The notes beneath the pieces are model-generated. The model did not search any database and was not told the DNA's origin. It saw only the letters and a list, made by a program, of their open reading frames with translations. The position numbers were made by a program, and so were the translations under genes. Below are positions 8,546 to 17,536 of a DNA stretch of 64,000 nucleotides, piece by piece. The stretch comes from Bacteroidaceae bacterium (GTDB taxonomy: Bacteria > Bacteroidota > Bacteroidia > Bacteroidales > Bacteroidaceae): the NCBI GenBank assembly GCA_017649485.1, contig JAGCGS010000068.1, positions 1-64,000 on the forward strand, given 5' to 3'. Position 1 is the stretch's first letter, and every line of letters begins with the position of its first letter.

Positions 8546-9766
8546 ATGAACTACGCAAATCTTTTCAAGATAGCCCTAAAGGCAATCTACAATAACAAGA
8601 CTCGCTCGCTGCTTACCATGCTGGGTATCATCATCGGTATTGCATCTGTGATTGCTATGTTGGGGTTCGGCCAGGGCACACAGGAGCAGATCACTAGCCA
8701 GATTTCCTCTATGGGTTCCAACATGATTATGATCAACCCGGGAGGAGAGCGCAGAGCCGGACAGCGTATGGATGCCAGTTCCATGCAGACACTGAAGATG
8801 GAAGATTATGAGTCTATCCGTAACGAGTGCGCACATGTAACTTATGTTAGTCCAAGTGTATCCAGTTCAGGTCAATTAGTGGCAGGCAACAACAACTACC
8901 CTTCTTCGGTAACAGGTTGTAGTGCTGACTACCTTTTCATTCGCCAGTTGGAAATGGCCGAGGGTAATATGTTCTCTGAACAAGATGTTAAGACATCTGC
9001 CAAGGTAGTAGTATTGGGTAAGACCATTGTGGATAACCTCTTTCCAAATGAGAATCCTATTGGTAAGACCATTCGTGTGAACCAGATTCCTTTCAGGGTT
9101 GTAGGTGTATTGGAAAGCAAAGGTACCAACTCAATGGGTATGGACCAAGATGAAATCGTGTTGGCTCCATTCACTACCGTGATGAAGCGCATGCTCTCCC
9201 AGAGTCATCTGCAAGGCATTCAGTGTAGCGCGACCAGCGAGGGTGAAACCCAGTTGGCCATGAATGAGATTGAGGATGTGTTGCGTCGCAACCATCGTCT
9301 GAAGGATGGTGATGAAAACAACTTTACGTTGAACTCTATGGAGGAGATCATGAGCACTATCTCTACCGTTACAGGTCTGATGACCATGCTGCTGGCAGCA
9401 ATCGCAGGTATCTCACTCGTAGTAGGTGGTATTGGTATCATGAACATCATGTATGTATCAGTAACCGAGCGTACCAAAGAAATTGGCTTGCGAATGTCAG
9501 TAGGAGCACGAGGCATAGATATTCTAAGTCAGTTCCTGATAGAAGCAGTGATGATCTGCCTCACCGGAGGATTGATTGGTATCATCTGCGGATATGGTTT
9601 AGGAGCTTTGGTAGAAATGTTCACTGATCAGGTTCAAGTATCCATTTCAGGAGGTTCTGTAACTTTAGCATTCGGCGTTTGCGTGCTGATTGGCATGTTC
9701 TTTGGTTGGTATCCAGCCAAGAAAGCTGCAAACTTAGACCCGATTGAGGCATTGAGATATGAATAA
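8546..9766 (+). CDS. MacB-like ABC permease (FtsX fold)
   Basis: Inner-membrane permease of the efflux system, 406 residues. One transmembrane segment near the N-terminus (SLLTMLGIIIGIASVIAMLG, about 21-40) is followed by a large periplasmic MacB core domain (about 45-280) and three C-terminal segments (FtsX domain, about 285-400) with the conserved VTERTKEIGLRMSVGAR motif. Substrate is not visible; MacAB-type pumps export macrolides, peptides, haem precursors or glycolipids in other bacteria. Together with the upstream three genes it forms a mechanotransmission-type pump. Confidence 0.92.
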   Translation: MNYANLFKIALKAIYNNKTRSLLTMLGIIIGIASVIAMLGFGQGTQEQITSQISSMGSNMIMINPGGERRAGQRMDASSMQTLKMEDYESIRNECAHVTYVSPSVSSSGQLVAGNNNYPSSVTGCSADYLFIRQLEMAEGNMFSEQDVKTSAKVVVLGKTIVDNLFPNENPIGKTIRVNQIPFRVVGVLESKGTNSMGMDQDEIVLAPFTTVMKRMLSQSHLQGIQCSATSEGETQLAMNEIEDVLRRNHRLKDGDENNFTLNSMEEIMSTISTVTGLMTMLLAAIAGISLVVGGIGIMNIMYVSVTERTKEIGLRMSVGARGIDILSQFLIEAVMICLTGGLIGIICGYGLGALVEMFTDQVQVSISGGSVTLAFGVCVLIGMFFGWYPAKKAANLDPIEALRYE

Positions 9767-9781
9767 TTATTATTAACTTTG
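9752..9781 (+). promoter_or_regulatory. Possible internal promoter for the kinase/regulator pair
   Basis: ATTG-N19-TAACTTTG spans the end of the permease gene. The -7 box ends at 9781 and the kinase ATG is at 9790, so a transcript from here would have almost no leader. It would uncouple basal sensor expression from the operon promoter. Confidence 0.45.
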
Positions 9782-9789
9782 CCAGCACT

Positions 9790-10869
9790 ATGCCAGACAT
9801 ACAAGTTAATAAGAAACTGATTATACACATAGTGGTATGGGGCATCATTGCGATGTTCCCATACCTTATGTTATTACGTGGAGGTGTCAATTTCCCATTC
9901 TCCAACTACCTTTTTTACGGAGGTTTCTGGTATGGTGTATGGATCCTGGTGTTCTACATGAACTACCTCTGGTTGGTACCTAAGTACCTACTCAGACATC
10001 ACACATTATTATACTTATTACTGAACATTATTGTTATCTTTGGCTTCTCTTTCACCTATCAACTGTGGGGTGAACACATGTTCCGCTATTATGTTGAGCA
10101 TATGCCTATGGAGGTAAACGACTTCCCGCAGGATTGGGGAAGGGAATTCAGACCCCCATTCTTGGTGATTGTTGTCCGAGACTCCTTCCCTCTGATTATT
10201 ATTACCATCATTGCCACGATGATTAGGTTAAGCGAGGAATGGCGCAAGTCAGAAACTTCACGAAAAGAAGCCGAGAAGGCTTTGGCAGAGGCCGAGTTAC
10301 AAAACCTGCGCAGTCAGCTGAATCCTCACTTCCTGCTCAACACCCTCAACAACATCTATGCCCTGATAGCTTTCGACACTGACAAGGCACAAGAATCTGT
10401 GCAGGAATTAAGTAAACTGTTGCGCCATGTGCTCTACGAAAACAAAGACCAATTCACTACGCTAAGCAAAGAGATTGAGTTCATCCGTAGTTATATCGAA
10501 CTGATGCGCATTCGACTCAGTAGCATTGTAACGGTGGAAACAACCTATGACCTCGACCTCAATAGCAAGACGCCTATTGCTCCTCTTATCTTCATCTCTT
10601 TGGTTGAGAATGCCTTCAAGCACGGTATCTCGCCCACAGAACCCAGCTTCATCAAGATTCTTTTCAGTGAAGAACAAGGGGTGGTACGTTGCCTTATCCA
10701 AAACAGCAACCATCGAAAGGTGGGCTATGACAAAAGCGGAAGTGGCATTGGCTTGGAACAGGTGAAAAAACGTCTCGATCTTTCTTATCCAGGTAAATAC
10801 AGTTGGAACTATGGGTTGAGCAACGATGGAAAAGAATACTCGTCTTCCTTGGAAATCCACACTATATAA
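9790..10869 (+). CDS. LytS/YehU-type sensor histidine kinase
   Basis: Membrane histidine kinase of the His_kinase/HATPase type paired with LytTR regulators, 359 residues. About four hydrophobic segments in residues 10-145 form the sensor, followed by a short coiled coil (WRKSETSRKEAEKALAEAEL) and the phosphoacceptor motif LNPHFLLNTLNNIYAL with His180. The N box LVENAFKHGI and the G box SGIGLEQVKKRL complete the ATP-binding domain. The response regulator follows 11 nt downstream. It presumably senses membrane or envelope stress and controls the upstream efflux genes; the signal is unknown. Confidence 0.9.
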   Translation: MPDIQVNKKLIIHIVVWGIIAMFPYLMLLRGGVNFPFSNYLFYGGFWYGVWILVFYMNYLWLVPKYLLRHHTLLYLLLNIIVIFGFSFTYQLWGEHMFRYYVEHMPMEVNDFPQDWGREFRPPFLVIVVRDSFPLIIITIIATMIRLSEEWRKSETSRKEAEKALAEAELQNLRSQLNPHFLLNTLNNIYALIAFDTDKAQESVQELSKLLRHVLYENKDQFTTLSKEIEFIRSYIELMRIRLSSIVTVETTYDLDLNSKTPIAPLIFISLVENAFKHGISPTEPSFIKILFSEEQGVVRCLIQNSNHRKVGYDKSGSGIGLEQVKKRLDLSYPGKYSWNYGLSNDGKEYSSSLEIHTI

Positions 10870-10880
10870 TATTAGGTGTT

Positions 10881-11615
10881 ATGGAAAAGATACGTTGTGC
10901 AGTGGTAGATGATGAGCCTTTGGCTTTAGGACTAATGGCAAGTTATGTCAAGAAGACTCCCTTTTTGGAACTGGTGGGAGCATATAGCAGTGCCGTGAAA
11001 GCTATGCAGGAAATGCACGACCATCCTGTTGACCTAATCTTTCTGGATATCCAGATGCCAGAGCTGAATGGACTGGATTATTCTCGTATGATTCCTACCC
11101 AAACACGTGTAGTGTTTACCACTGCCTTTAACCAGTATGCCTTGGATGGCTACAAGGTTAATGCCCTCGACTACCTGCTCAAACCCATTTCCTACCCCGA
11201 TTTCCTGCAAGCCGCAAACAAGGCACAAGAGTGGTTCAAGCTTTTGCAACAGGGACAACAGGCGCAACAGAAGCATACCAACGAGGAGGAAACCATTGAT
11301 AGTATCTTTGTCAAGAGCGAGTACAAACTCATCAAAATAGATCTGAAAGACATCCTATACATCGAGGGATTGAAAGATTATGTAAAAATATACCAAGAAG
11401 ATTCTACCAAGCCCATCATGACACTGATGAGCATGAAATCCCTTGAAGAAATGCTCCCTGCCAGCAAATTCATGCGTGTGCATCGCTCCTATATTGTTCA
11501 AAAAGACAAAATTAGGATAATAGAGCACAACCGTATCGTGTTCGGGAACACCTATATCCCCATAGGCGACAACTACAAGCAAACTTTCCAAGACTTCATC
11601 GATAAACGCAGTTAA
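10881..11615 (+). CDS. LytTR-family response regulator
   Basis: Cytoplasmic transcription regulator, 244 residues. Receiver domain 1-120 with VVDDEPLALG, phosphoacceptor Asp56 in LIFLDIQMPELNG and the conserved Lys in DYLLKPISYPDF. LytTR DNA-binding domain about 140-240 with FMRVHRSYIV. The ATG at 10881 follows the kinase by 11 nt; longer in-frame starts would overlap the kinase. Its likely operator is the 21-bp-period repeat at 4971-5000 in front of the operon, giving autoregulation; that is inferred from geometry. Confidence 0.92.
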   Translation: MEKIRCAVVDDEPLALGLMASYVKKTPFLELVGAYSSAVKAMQEMHDHPVDLIFLDIQMPELNGLDYSRMIPTQTRVVFTTAFNQYALDGYKVNALDYLLKPISYPDFLQAANKAQEWFKLLQQGQQAQQKHTNEEETIDSIFVKSEYKLIKIDLKDILYIEGLKDYVKIYQEDSTKPIMTLMSMKSLEEMLPASKFMRVHRSYIVQKDKIRIIEHNRIVFGNTYIPIGDNYKQTFQDFIDKRS

Positions 11616-11637
11616 GCAAAAAAAAACTTCTTTTTCT

Positions 11638-11668
11638 TTTGTGGTTTGCTACAAAAGACATATCTTTG
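11638..11668 (+). promoter_or_regulatory. Promoter of the acyl-CoA synthetase gene
   Basis: TTTG at 11638-11641, 19 bp, TATCTTTG at 11661-11668, with transcription expected near 11675 and the ATG at 11701. Confidence 0.75.
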
Positions 11669-11700
11669 CACAAAATAACTGAATTTGTGCAATTGTTGAC

Positions 11701-13359
11701 ATGGAACAAAGTTTTTTGCAGTTAATTGAGAAATCGATTAAAAAGAACTGGGACTTAGATGCCCTGACTGATTATAATGGTGCGACCCTCCAATACAAGG
11801 ATGTGGCGCGCAAGATTGAAAAGGTACATATCTTCTTAGAGGAGGCAGGTGTGAAGAAAGGCGACAAGATTGCTATTTGCGGACGCAACTCCTCACACTG
11901 GGGAGTTACATTCCTGGGTATTCTTTCGTATGGTGCTATCGCGGTACCTATCCTTCATGAGTTCAAAGCTGACAACATCCACCACATCGTGAACCATTCC
12001 GATGCACGTATGTTGTATGTTGGTGACAGGGTGTGGGAAGAAATAAACGAACAGGAAATGCCTCGACTTGAGGGTATCATGCTGATGACAGACTTCTCTG
12101 TCTTGGTAGCACGAAACAAGAAACTGCTCCATGCCCGTGAACACCTCAACGAAATCTTTGGTAAGAAATACCCCAAAAACTTCCGTCCAGAGCATGTGCA
12201 ATATTATAAGGAGCAGAGTCCCGATGAATTGGCCATAATCAACTATACATCAGGAACTACCAGCTCTTCTAAAGGCGTGATGATTCCTTATCGTGCCTTG
12301 TGGTCTAACATGGCATTTGCACAAAGTGTACTTGACCTCTTCCCTGGCGACAAGGTGGTAAGCATCCTTCCTATGGCCCACACTTTTGGCATGTCATTCG
12401 AATTCTTGTATGAGTTTGTGGTGGGATGCCATGTTTATTTCCTCACACGAGTACCTTCTCCAAAGATTATCGCTCAGGCTTTTGCCGACGTTAAGCCTCG
12501 TATCATCATTGCCGTACCTTTGGTAGTGGAGAAAATCATCAAGAAGAAGGTATTACCACAGTTGGAAAAGAACATTTGGGCACAATTGATGTTGAACCTG
12601 CCTGTGCTGAGCGACATCGTGAAGAAACGCATCTGTGACCAGGTAACAGCTGGCTTTGGTGGCAACTTCATTGAGGTTATTATGGGTGGAGCACCACTTA
12701 ATAAAGAAGTAGAATCATTCCTCCGTTCCATCAACTTCCGCTATACTGTGGGCTATGGTATGACTGAATGTGCTCCTATCATCTCGTACGAAGGATGGGA
12801 AAAATTCAAGACTTACTCTTGTGGCAAAGCAGCTCCACGCATGGAGATAAAGATAGATTCTCCTGACCCACAAAATGTTCCTGGTGAAATCATGGTAAAG
12901 GGAACGAACGTGATGCTGGGCTATTATAAGAACCCGGAAGCTACCAAAGAAGCGTTAACAAGTGATGGCTGGTTGCATACTGGCGACCTGGGTGTGTTAG
13001 ATGCTGAAGGCAACCTCACCATTCGTGGACGCTCAAAGAATATGATTTTGGGTGCTGGTGGGCAGAACATCTACCCAGAGGAAATTGAAGGTCAGTTGAA
13101 CAGTATGCCTTATGTAGCTGAAAGCATTGTGATTCAGCAGGACGATAAGTTGGTAGGTTTGGTATATCCCGATTTCGATTTGGCTAACAAGGAGGGTATC
13201 GTGAATGGCAAGATGGCAACAGTTATGGAGGAGAACCGTGTTTTGTTGAACCAGAAGCTCCCTGGCTATTGCCAAATTAACAAGATTAAGATTTTCTACG
13301 AGGAATTCGAGAAGACTCCGAAGAAGTCTATCAAGCGATATCTGTATCAGAACGCATAA
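11701..13359 (+). CDS. AMP-dependent acyl-CoA synthetase / acyl-activating enzyme
   Basis: Adenylate-forming enzyme of the long-chain fatty acid CoA ligase type, 552 residues, which activates a carboxylic acid with ATP and transfers it to CoA (or a carrier). Motifs: P-loop YTSGTTSSSKGVMI near 182-195, YGMTECAPIIS (A5), DGWLHTGDLGVLD (A7), RGRSKNMILGAGGQNIYPEEIE (A8), and the C-terminal catalytic Lys in KTPKKSIKRYLY. It is monocistronic, between its own promoter and a hairpin terminator. The exact acid substrate cannot be read; long-chain or branched fatty acids are likely. Confidence 0.88.
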   Translation: MEQSFLQLIEKSIKKNWDLDALTDYNGATLQYKDVARKIEKVHIFLEEAGVKKGDKIAICGRNSSHWGVTFLGILSYGAIAVPILHEFKADNIHHIVNHSDARMLYVGDRVWEEINEQEMPRLEGIMLMTDFSVLVARNKKLLHAREHLNEIFGKKYPKNFRPEHVQYYKEQSPDELAIINYTSGTTSSSKGVMIPYRALWSNMAFAQSVLDLFPGDKVVSILPMAHTFGMSFEFLYEFVVGCHVYFLTRVPSPKIIAQAFADVKPRIIIAVPLVVEKIIKKKVLPQLEKNIWAQLMLNLPVLSDIVKKRICDQVTAGFGGNFIEVIMGGAPLNKEVESFLRSINFRYTVGYGMTECAPIISYEGWEKFKTYSCGKAAPRMEIKIDSPDPQNVPGEIMVKGTNVMLGYYKNPEATKEALTSDGWLHTGDLGVLDAEGNLTIRGRSKNMILGAGGQNIYPEEIEGQLNSMPYVAESIVIQQDDKLVGLVYPDFDLANKEGIVNGKMATVMEENRVLLNQKLPGYCQINKIKIFYEEFEKTPKKSIKRYLYQNA

Positions 13360-13378
13360 TTAAGACTCCAAATTAAAC

Positions 13379-13425
13379 ATGAACCCCAAAAGTTAAACAA
13401 TTGCTTTTGGGGTTCATTCATTTTA
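13379..13425 (+). terminator. Intrinsic terminator of the acyl-CoA synthetase gene
   Basis: Stem GAACCCCAAAAG (13381-13392) pairs with CTTTTGGGGTTC (13404-13415), followed by a T-rich run. Confidence 0.75.
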
Positions 13426-13481
13426 AAGTCATTAAAATAATAAAGTTAGATTAACTTCTATGTTTAAGTTAAATTATTTGG

Positions 13482-13489
13482 TATATTTG
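13482..13489 (+). promoter_or_regulatory. -7 box (TATATTTG) before the lipoprotein pyrophosphatase gene
   Basis: TATATTTGC fits the -7 consensus; the -33 region is weak (TTTA). If used, it removes the upstream ATG at 13460 from the transcript and leaves the ATGs at 13514, 13535 and 13541. Confidence 0.5.
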
Positions 13490-13540
13490 CACCCAAGGAA
13501 TTCAAATGGAAAGATGAGACAAGTTGAGAAGGAGATGGCT

Positions 13541-14674
13541 ATGGAAAACAATAATAACCATATTAGATTATCAAAACTGTGGATGCTTGCAACGATGACT
13601 ATAGCGTTATGCTTTGGTTCTTGTAGCAAGGATGATGATGGCGTGCTGCCACAACCAGAACAGGGAGCTGAGTTCAGAACACTGTTACAATCGATGGATT
13701 GGGGTACAGACACGTGCTTCGTCTATGGACACAAGATACCCGACGTGGATGCCGTGTGCTCGTCATTGGCTTATGCCAAGCTGATGCGCACGTTGGGCTA
13801 CAACTGCAAGGCAAAGGTGTCGAGCCCCATTAACCGCGAGACAGCTTACATCGCCCGTGTGTTCGGCATAGCCCTGCCTGAGCTGAAAACCAGCGTGGCA
13901 CCACAGACACGCCTCATCCTGACGGATCATACCGACTATATTCAGAGTGTGGGTGGTAGCCGCGAGGCTGTCATCCTGCAAATAATCGACCATCACACAG
14001 AGGGCGACATCAAGGACAGCACCATCCCATTCGTGCGCCGTGAAATGGTTGGCTCAACCAACTCTATCGTCTATGAGATGTACAACGAACTGGGTGTGGA
14101 CATCGACGACGAGACCGCCCGCATCTTACTGGCAGGCATCATCAGCGACACGCGCTACCTGACAAAATCCGCCACACAGCCCATCGACTCTTTAGCGATA
14201 CTTAAGTTGTCCAGTCAACTGGTCATCAGCACTGACTCTATTGCCAAACTGAACCAAGCTATGGCCGAATCAGCCACTGACTACAATGGCATGACCGATT
14301 CTGAGATATTTTTCTCCGACTATAAAGAATACGACCTCAACGGCACCTTCCTCGGTTTCGGCTGTCTCAGCTGCAAGCAAGACGAGATGGAGCCCTTCAT
14401 CGACCGCATGCTGGCCATTATGCCCGATTTGATGCAACTTGAAGGATGCCAGATAATGGTAGCAATGATTGACAATCTCGTGGAAAGCACGGGCGCAGAC
14501 CCCACCAAGCCCTCTTACGAACATGATGGCATGTATTTCCTCTATTGTGGTGAAGGCTCCAAGGACGTGGCAGAAGCCCTCTTCGGACCGTCGCTGCGTG
14601 AAGGTGTCTGCTATGACGCCAAAGGCATGTCACGTAAGCAGATAGTACCAATCATCGCCGACATGCTGAAATAG
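13541..14674 (+). CDS. Lipoprotein with family II inorganic pyrophosphatase (DHH/DHHA2) domains
   Basis: 377 residues. The N-terminus has a lipoprotein signal: a hydrophobic run ending in ALCFGSC, with Cys28 as the lipidation site followed by an acidic stretch. The rest matches manganese-dependent family II pyrophosphatases (PpaC): GHKIPDVDAV (His and two Asp metal ligands), ILTDHTD, the DHH motif IIDHHTEGD, EMVGSTNSIVYEMY, AGIISDT, and C-terminal SRKQIVPIIADML (Arg/Lys substrate site). All metal ligands appear present, so the enzyme should be active, but PpaC is normally cytosolic; a lipidated form would act in the periplasm or on the surface. RBS AAGGAG six bases upstream favours the ATG at 13541. 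Confidence 0.8.
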   Translation: MENNNNHIRLSKLWMLATMTIALCFGSCSKDDDGVLPQPEQGAEFRTLLQSMDWGTDTCFVYGHKIPDVDAVCSSLAYAKLMRTLGYNCKAKVSSPINRETAYIARVFGIALPELKTSVAPQTRLILTDHTDYIQSVGGSREAVILQIIDHHTEGDIKDSTIPFVRREMVGSTNSIVYEMYNELGVDIDDETARILLAGIISDTRYLTKSATQPIDSLAILKLSSQLVISTDSIAKLNQAMAESATDYNGMTDSEIFFSDYKEYDLNGTFLGFGCLSCKQDEMEPFIDRMLAIMPDLMQLEGCQIMVAMIDNLVESTGADPTKPSYEHDGMYFLYCGEGSKDVAEALFGPSLREGVCYDAKGMSRKQIVPIIADMLK

Positions 14675-14749
14675 GCAAAGCTGTCAACAATCTAACTGCT
14701 TTTAACTTTGCCAAAAAAAGGAGTGTAAGGATTCCTATGGCAAAAGAAC

Positions 14750-15997
14750 TTAATCTCTCCGGAAGATGTCTCTGGTATAGACCTTATCCGCCACATCGTC
14801 AAGACATGGATCATAGCGGTTGGCAATGATGGCTTGACTCTCTCGCTTGAACTCATCTAAGTCGTTCACCACCCGACTTCCAAAGAATGTGGTGCCATTG
14901 GGAAGTGTGGGTTCATACACAATCACTACGGCACCCTTTGCCTTGATGCGTTTCATGATACCCTGTATGCTACTGTGACGGAAATTATCACTATTGCTCT
15001 TCATCGTTAGGCGATATACCCCTATCACACAATGTCTTTCCTCTGTAGGATTATACACACCTCTGTTATAATAATCGTAATAGCCTGCCATGTGGAGCAC
15101 CCGATCGGCAATGAAATCCTTACGGGTGCGGTTGCTATCCACAATCGCCTGAATAAGTGTCTGAGGTACATCGGAATAGTTAGCCAATAACTGCTTGGTA
15201 TCTTTTGGTAAACAGTAGCCTCCGTAGCCAAACGATGGGTTGTTATATTGCTTACCAATGCGAGGATCCAGGCATACGCCATCGATGATTGACTGGGTGT
15301 TCAAGCCTTTCATCTCCGCATAAGTATCCAGTTCGTTGAAGAAGCTTACTCGCAAAGCAAGGTAAGTATTGGCAAACAACTTCACGGCTTCTGCTTCAGT
15401 AAAGCCCATAAACAAGGTGGGCACATCCTGCTTCAAAGCACCCTCTTGCAGTAAGTCGGCAAAGGTATGGGCAGCTTTTACCAAACGCTCATCTTGCAGG
15501 TCAGTACCCACAATAATACGACTGGGATAGAGGTTGTCATAGAGAGCCCTACTCTCTCGCAGGAATTCAGGTGAAAAAAGGATATTCTGACTACCTGTAC
15601 GTTTGCGGATGCCCTCAGTAAAGCCCACGGGAATAGTAGATTTGATAACCATGATGGCATGTGGGTTCACCTTCATTACCAACTCTATAACTGCCTCTAC
15701 GGCACTGGTGTCGAAGAAATTCTTCATACTGTCATAGTTGGTGGGAGCGGCAATCACCACAAAGTCGGCATCCCTGTAAGCCTGCTCTGCGTCAAGGGTA
15801 GCTGTCAGTCGCAAAGGTTTAGTGGCAAGATATTCCTCAATCTCCCTATCAACGATGGGAGATTTCTTTTGGTTAATCAGCTCCACCTTTTCCGGCACTA
15901 TATCTACTGCCTTTACCTCATGGTGCTGACTCAACAAAGTTGCAATGCTCAGGCCTACATAACCTGTGCCTGCAACCGCTATTATTACATCTTTCAT
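14750..15997 (-). CDS. ugd: UDP-glucose 6-dehydrogenase
   Basis: NAD-dependent four-electron oxidation of UDP-glucose to UDP-glucuronate (or a related nucleotide sugar), feeding capsule or polysaccharide synthesis; 415 residues, cytosolic. N-terminal Rossmann motif AGTGYVGLS, central helix and catalytic Cys in [11 protein letters not shown], Lys in the [10 protein letters not shown]-like [14 protein letters not shown], and the UDP-binding C-terminal domain. It is somewhat short and typical of the Bacteroidota/Gram-positive CapL-like group. A TATCTTTG box lies just upstream. It is convergent with the pyrophosphatase gene; no other polysaccharide genes adjoin it. Confidence 0.93.
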   Translation of the reverse strand: MKDVIIAVAGTGYVGLSIATLLSQHHEVKAVDIVPEKVELINQKKSPIVDREIEEYLATKPLRLTATLDAEQAYRDADFVVIAAPTNYDSMKNFFDTSAVEAVIELVMKVNPHAIMVIKSTIPVGFTEGIRKRTGSQNILFSPEFLRESRALYDNLYPSRIIVGTDLQDERLVKAAHTFADLLQEGALKQDVPTLFMGFTEAEAVKLFANTYLALRVSFFNELDTYAEMKGLNTQSIIDGVCLDPRIGKQYNNPSFGYGGYCLPKDTKQLLANYSDVPQTLIQAIVDSNRTRKDFIADRVLHMAGYYDYYNRGVYNPTEERHCVIGVYRLTMKSNSDNFRHSSIQGIMKRIKAKGAVVIVYEPTLPNGTTFFGSRVVNDLDEFKRESQAIIANRYDPCLDDVADKVYTRDIFRRD

Positions 15998-16020
15998 ATT
16001 TCAGTCGTTTTTATCGGATG

Positions 16021-16028
16021 CAAAGATA
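16021..16028 (-). promoter_or_regulatory. -7 box of ugd
   Basis: TATCTTTG on the minus strand, 24 bp upstream of the ugd ATG. No good -33 element at the expected distance. Confidence 0.5.
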
Positions 16029-16080
16029 GTGATAATATTTGGGAAAAGCATAGCAAGCATGAAGGAAGTTTGGTATTTGC

Positions 16081-16115
16081 AAAGTGCCGGCTTGGAATAA
16101 CCAAACCGGCACTTT
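16081..16115. terminator. Hairpin terminator after the OmpA-family gene
   Basis: Stem AAAGTGCCGG (16081-16090) with CCGGCACTTT (16106-16115). It lies downstream of the minus-strand OmpA gene and its arms are A/T-flanked on both sides. Confidence 0.7.
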
Positions 16116-16146
16116 AGTTATGCTAAACTCTGAGAGAGGTGAATTG

Positions 16147-17457
16147 TCACTTCTTGATGAACTCAACACGACGATTCTTAGCTCGCCCTTCTTCTGAGCC
16201 ATTATCAGCAACAGGTTCATGAGAACCTTTGCCTACTGCCCGGAGATTGAAAGGATCTACTCCCTCTCCCTCGAGAGCCTTCACCACTGCCTCAGCACGA
16301 CTTTGACTCAATGGGTCATTGATATTGTCAGAGCCTTGATTGTCAGTATGTCCTTGTACCTCAAAGCGAGCTGTCGGGTTCTTCTTCATATACTCAGCCA
16401 CCTTCGTGATTTCCTCCATTGATTCTGGTTTCAAGGTTGCCTTACCAGTCTCAAACAGAATGTTGTTGGTGACAAACTTACCTGTTTCAGCAATAGCCTT
16501 CTCAACGGCAGAAGAATAGTCAGTAGCATTGCGCTCATAGAGTTCCACTGCACCCTTTGCCATCACTACATTAGTAACATATACGCCCTTATTGCTGTCA
16601 GAACTTCCTTCCATCCACCAAGAGCGAGGTTGTTTCATATTCGGGATATTCACGATGCGCTGGTAGTTGAGGTACATCTTGAAAGCGCGCTTGTTGAATG
16701 AGATGGCAATGTGGTTCCAGTCGTTCTTCTTTAATACTTTGGCGATAGAAGATCTTCCTGGTGCTCCATCAATTGTATCACCATTAGGATTATGCGCTCC
16801 CCAACCCCAATCAATACCATAATAATCTCCCTTTGGATTGTTGAGGGTATGAGTCTCCACGCTGGTACGAATGTCGAAGTCATTATTACCGTTTTCATCT
16901 GCCAAAACAATGTCAAGAGTAGCATCCCAGCCAGAGCCTTCTTGAGCGGGTTGTGAAAGCACGTCGAATTCAATGGTAAACTCTTCAGGCAGATAATTCT
17001 TCTCCTCCATCAGAGGCTTGATCTTTCCACCCTCCATCTTGATGGCATTTACGCCCTTGATATTCACAACTTCCACTTCAGAGCCACTGAGCAGATCCCA
17101 TTTGGAAGGGAACTCACCCAGTTGCTCACCCTTCAGTTCGTCATTAAAGAACACATTGCCACCTCGCTTGAAGTCGCTCTTGGCTTGGATGGCAGCGAAG
17201 TCAACAGGTTCATCACTTGCCACAGCTTCCTCTTCAGCCTCTTCCGCCTCAGCTCCATTGCTATTAGAGCCAGATTGTCCATTAAGAACTGCATCAGCAG
17301 CTTTATCCTCTTCACCAAGCACCTTATCCTCTACTTTTTGCTTAGCCTTCTCAACCACTTTCTTTCCGAGATTCCTTATGAATCCCTGAGCATCGACATC
17401 AGCTGAGTAACTCAATGCGAATGCCAACATCGTCAAAAACATCAGAAACCTTTTCAT
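16147..17457 (-). CDS. OmpA-family outer membrane/periplasmic protein
   Basis: 436 residues. Signal peptide MKRFLMFLTMLAFALSYSADVDA, an Ala/Glu-rich, low-complexity stretch (about 30-85), a middle beta-rich domain that looks like a laminin G/concanavalin-type fold (about 95-310), and a C-terminal OmpA peptidoglycan-binding domain (about 325-435) with FEVQGHTDNQGSD and LSQSRAEAV. The OmpA domain should tether the protein to peptidoglycan; the function of the middle domain is unknown. The ATG at 17457 is preferred over 17469 because it starts a cleaner signal peptide. It has its own promoter and terminator. Confidence 0.85.
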   Translation of the reverse strand: MKRFLMFLTMLAFALSYSADVDAQGFIRNLGKKVVEKAKQKVEDKVLGEEDKAADAVLNGQSGSNSNGAEAEEAEEEAVASDEPVDFAAIQAKSDFKRGGNVFFNDELKGEQLGEFPSKWDLLSGSEVEVVNIKGVNAIKMEGGKIKPLMEEKNYLPEEFTIEFDVLSQPAQEGSGWDATLDIVLADENGNNDFDIRTSVETHTLNNPKGDYYGIDWGWGAHNPNGDTIDGAPGRSSIAKVLKKNDWNHIAISFNKRAFKMYLNYQRIVNIPNMKQPRSWWMEGSSDSNKGVYVTNVVMAKGAVELYERNATDYSSAVEKAIAETGKFVTNNILFETGKATLKPESMEEITKVAEYMKKNPTARFEVQGHTDNQGSDNINDPLSQSRAEAVVKALEGEGVDPFNLRAVGKGSHEPVADNGSEEGRAKNRRVEFIKK

Positions 17458-17494
17458 AAGCCTAATCATTAAAATGAAAAATTTGTCTAATTTG

Positions 17495-17527
17495 CAAAGT
17501 TAATGGTTTTAATTATAAAATCACAAA
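17495..17527 (-). promoter_or_regulatory. Promoter of the OmpA-family gene
   Basis: Minus strand TTTG-N21-TAACTTTG, with the ATG about 38 bp downstream of the -7 box. Confidence 0.7.
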
Positions 17528-17536
17528 ATAAGCTGA

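Noticed and set aside
14703-14829. Mini-gene [16 protein letters not shown] with a TAACTTTG box and AAAGGAG upstream of ATG 14737
   Set aside because: Only 30 codons, antisense to the end of ugd, no -33 element, and the RBS is 15 bp from the ATG.
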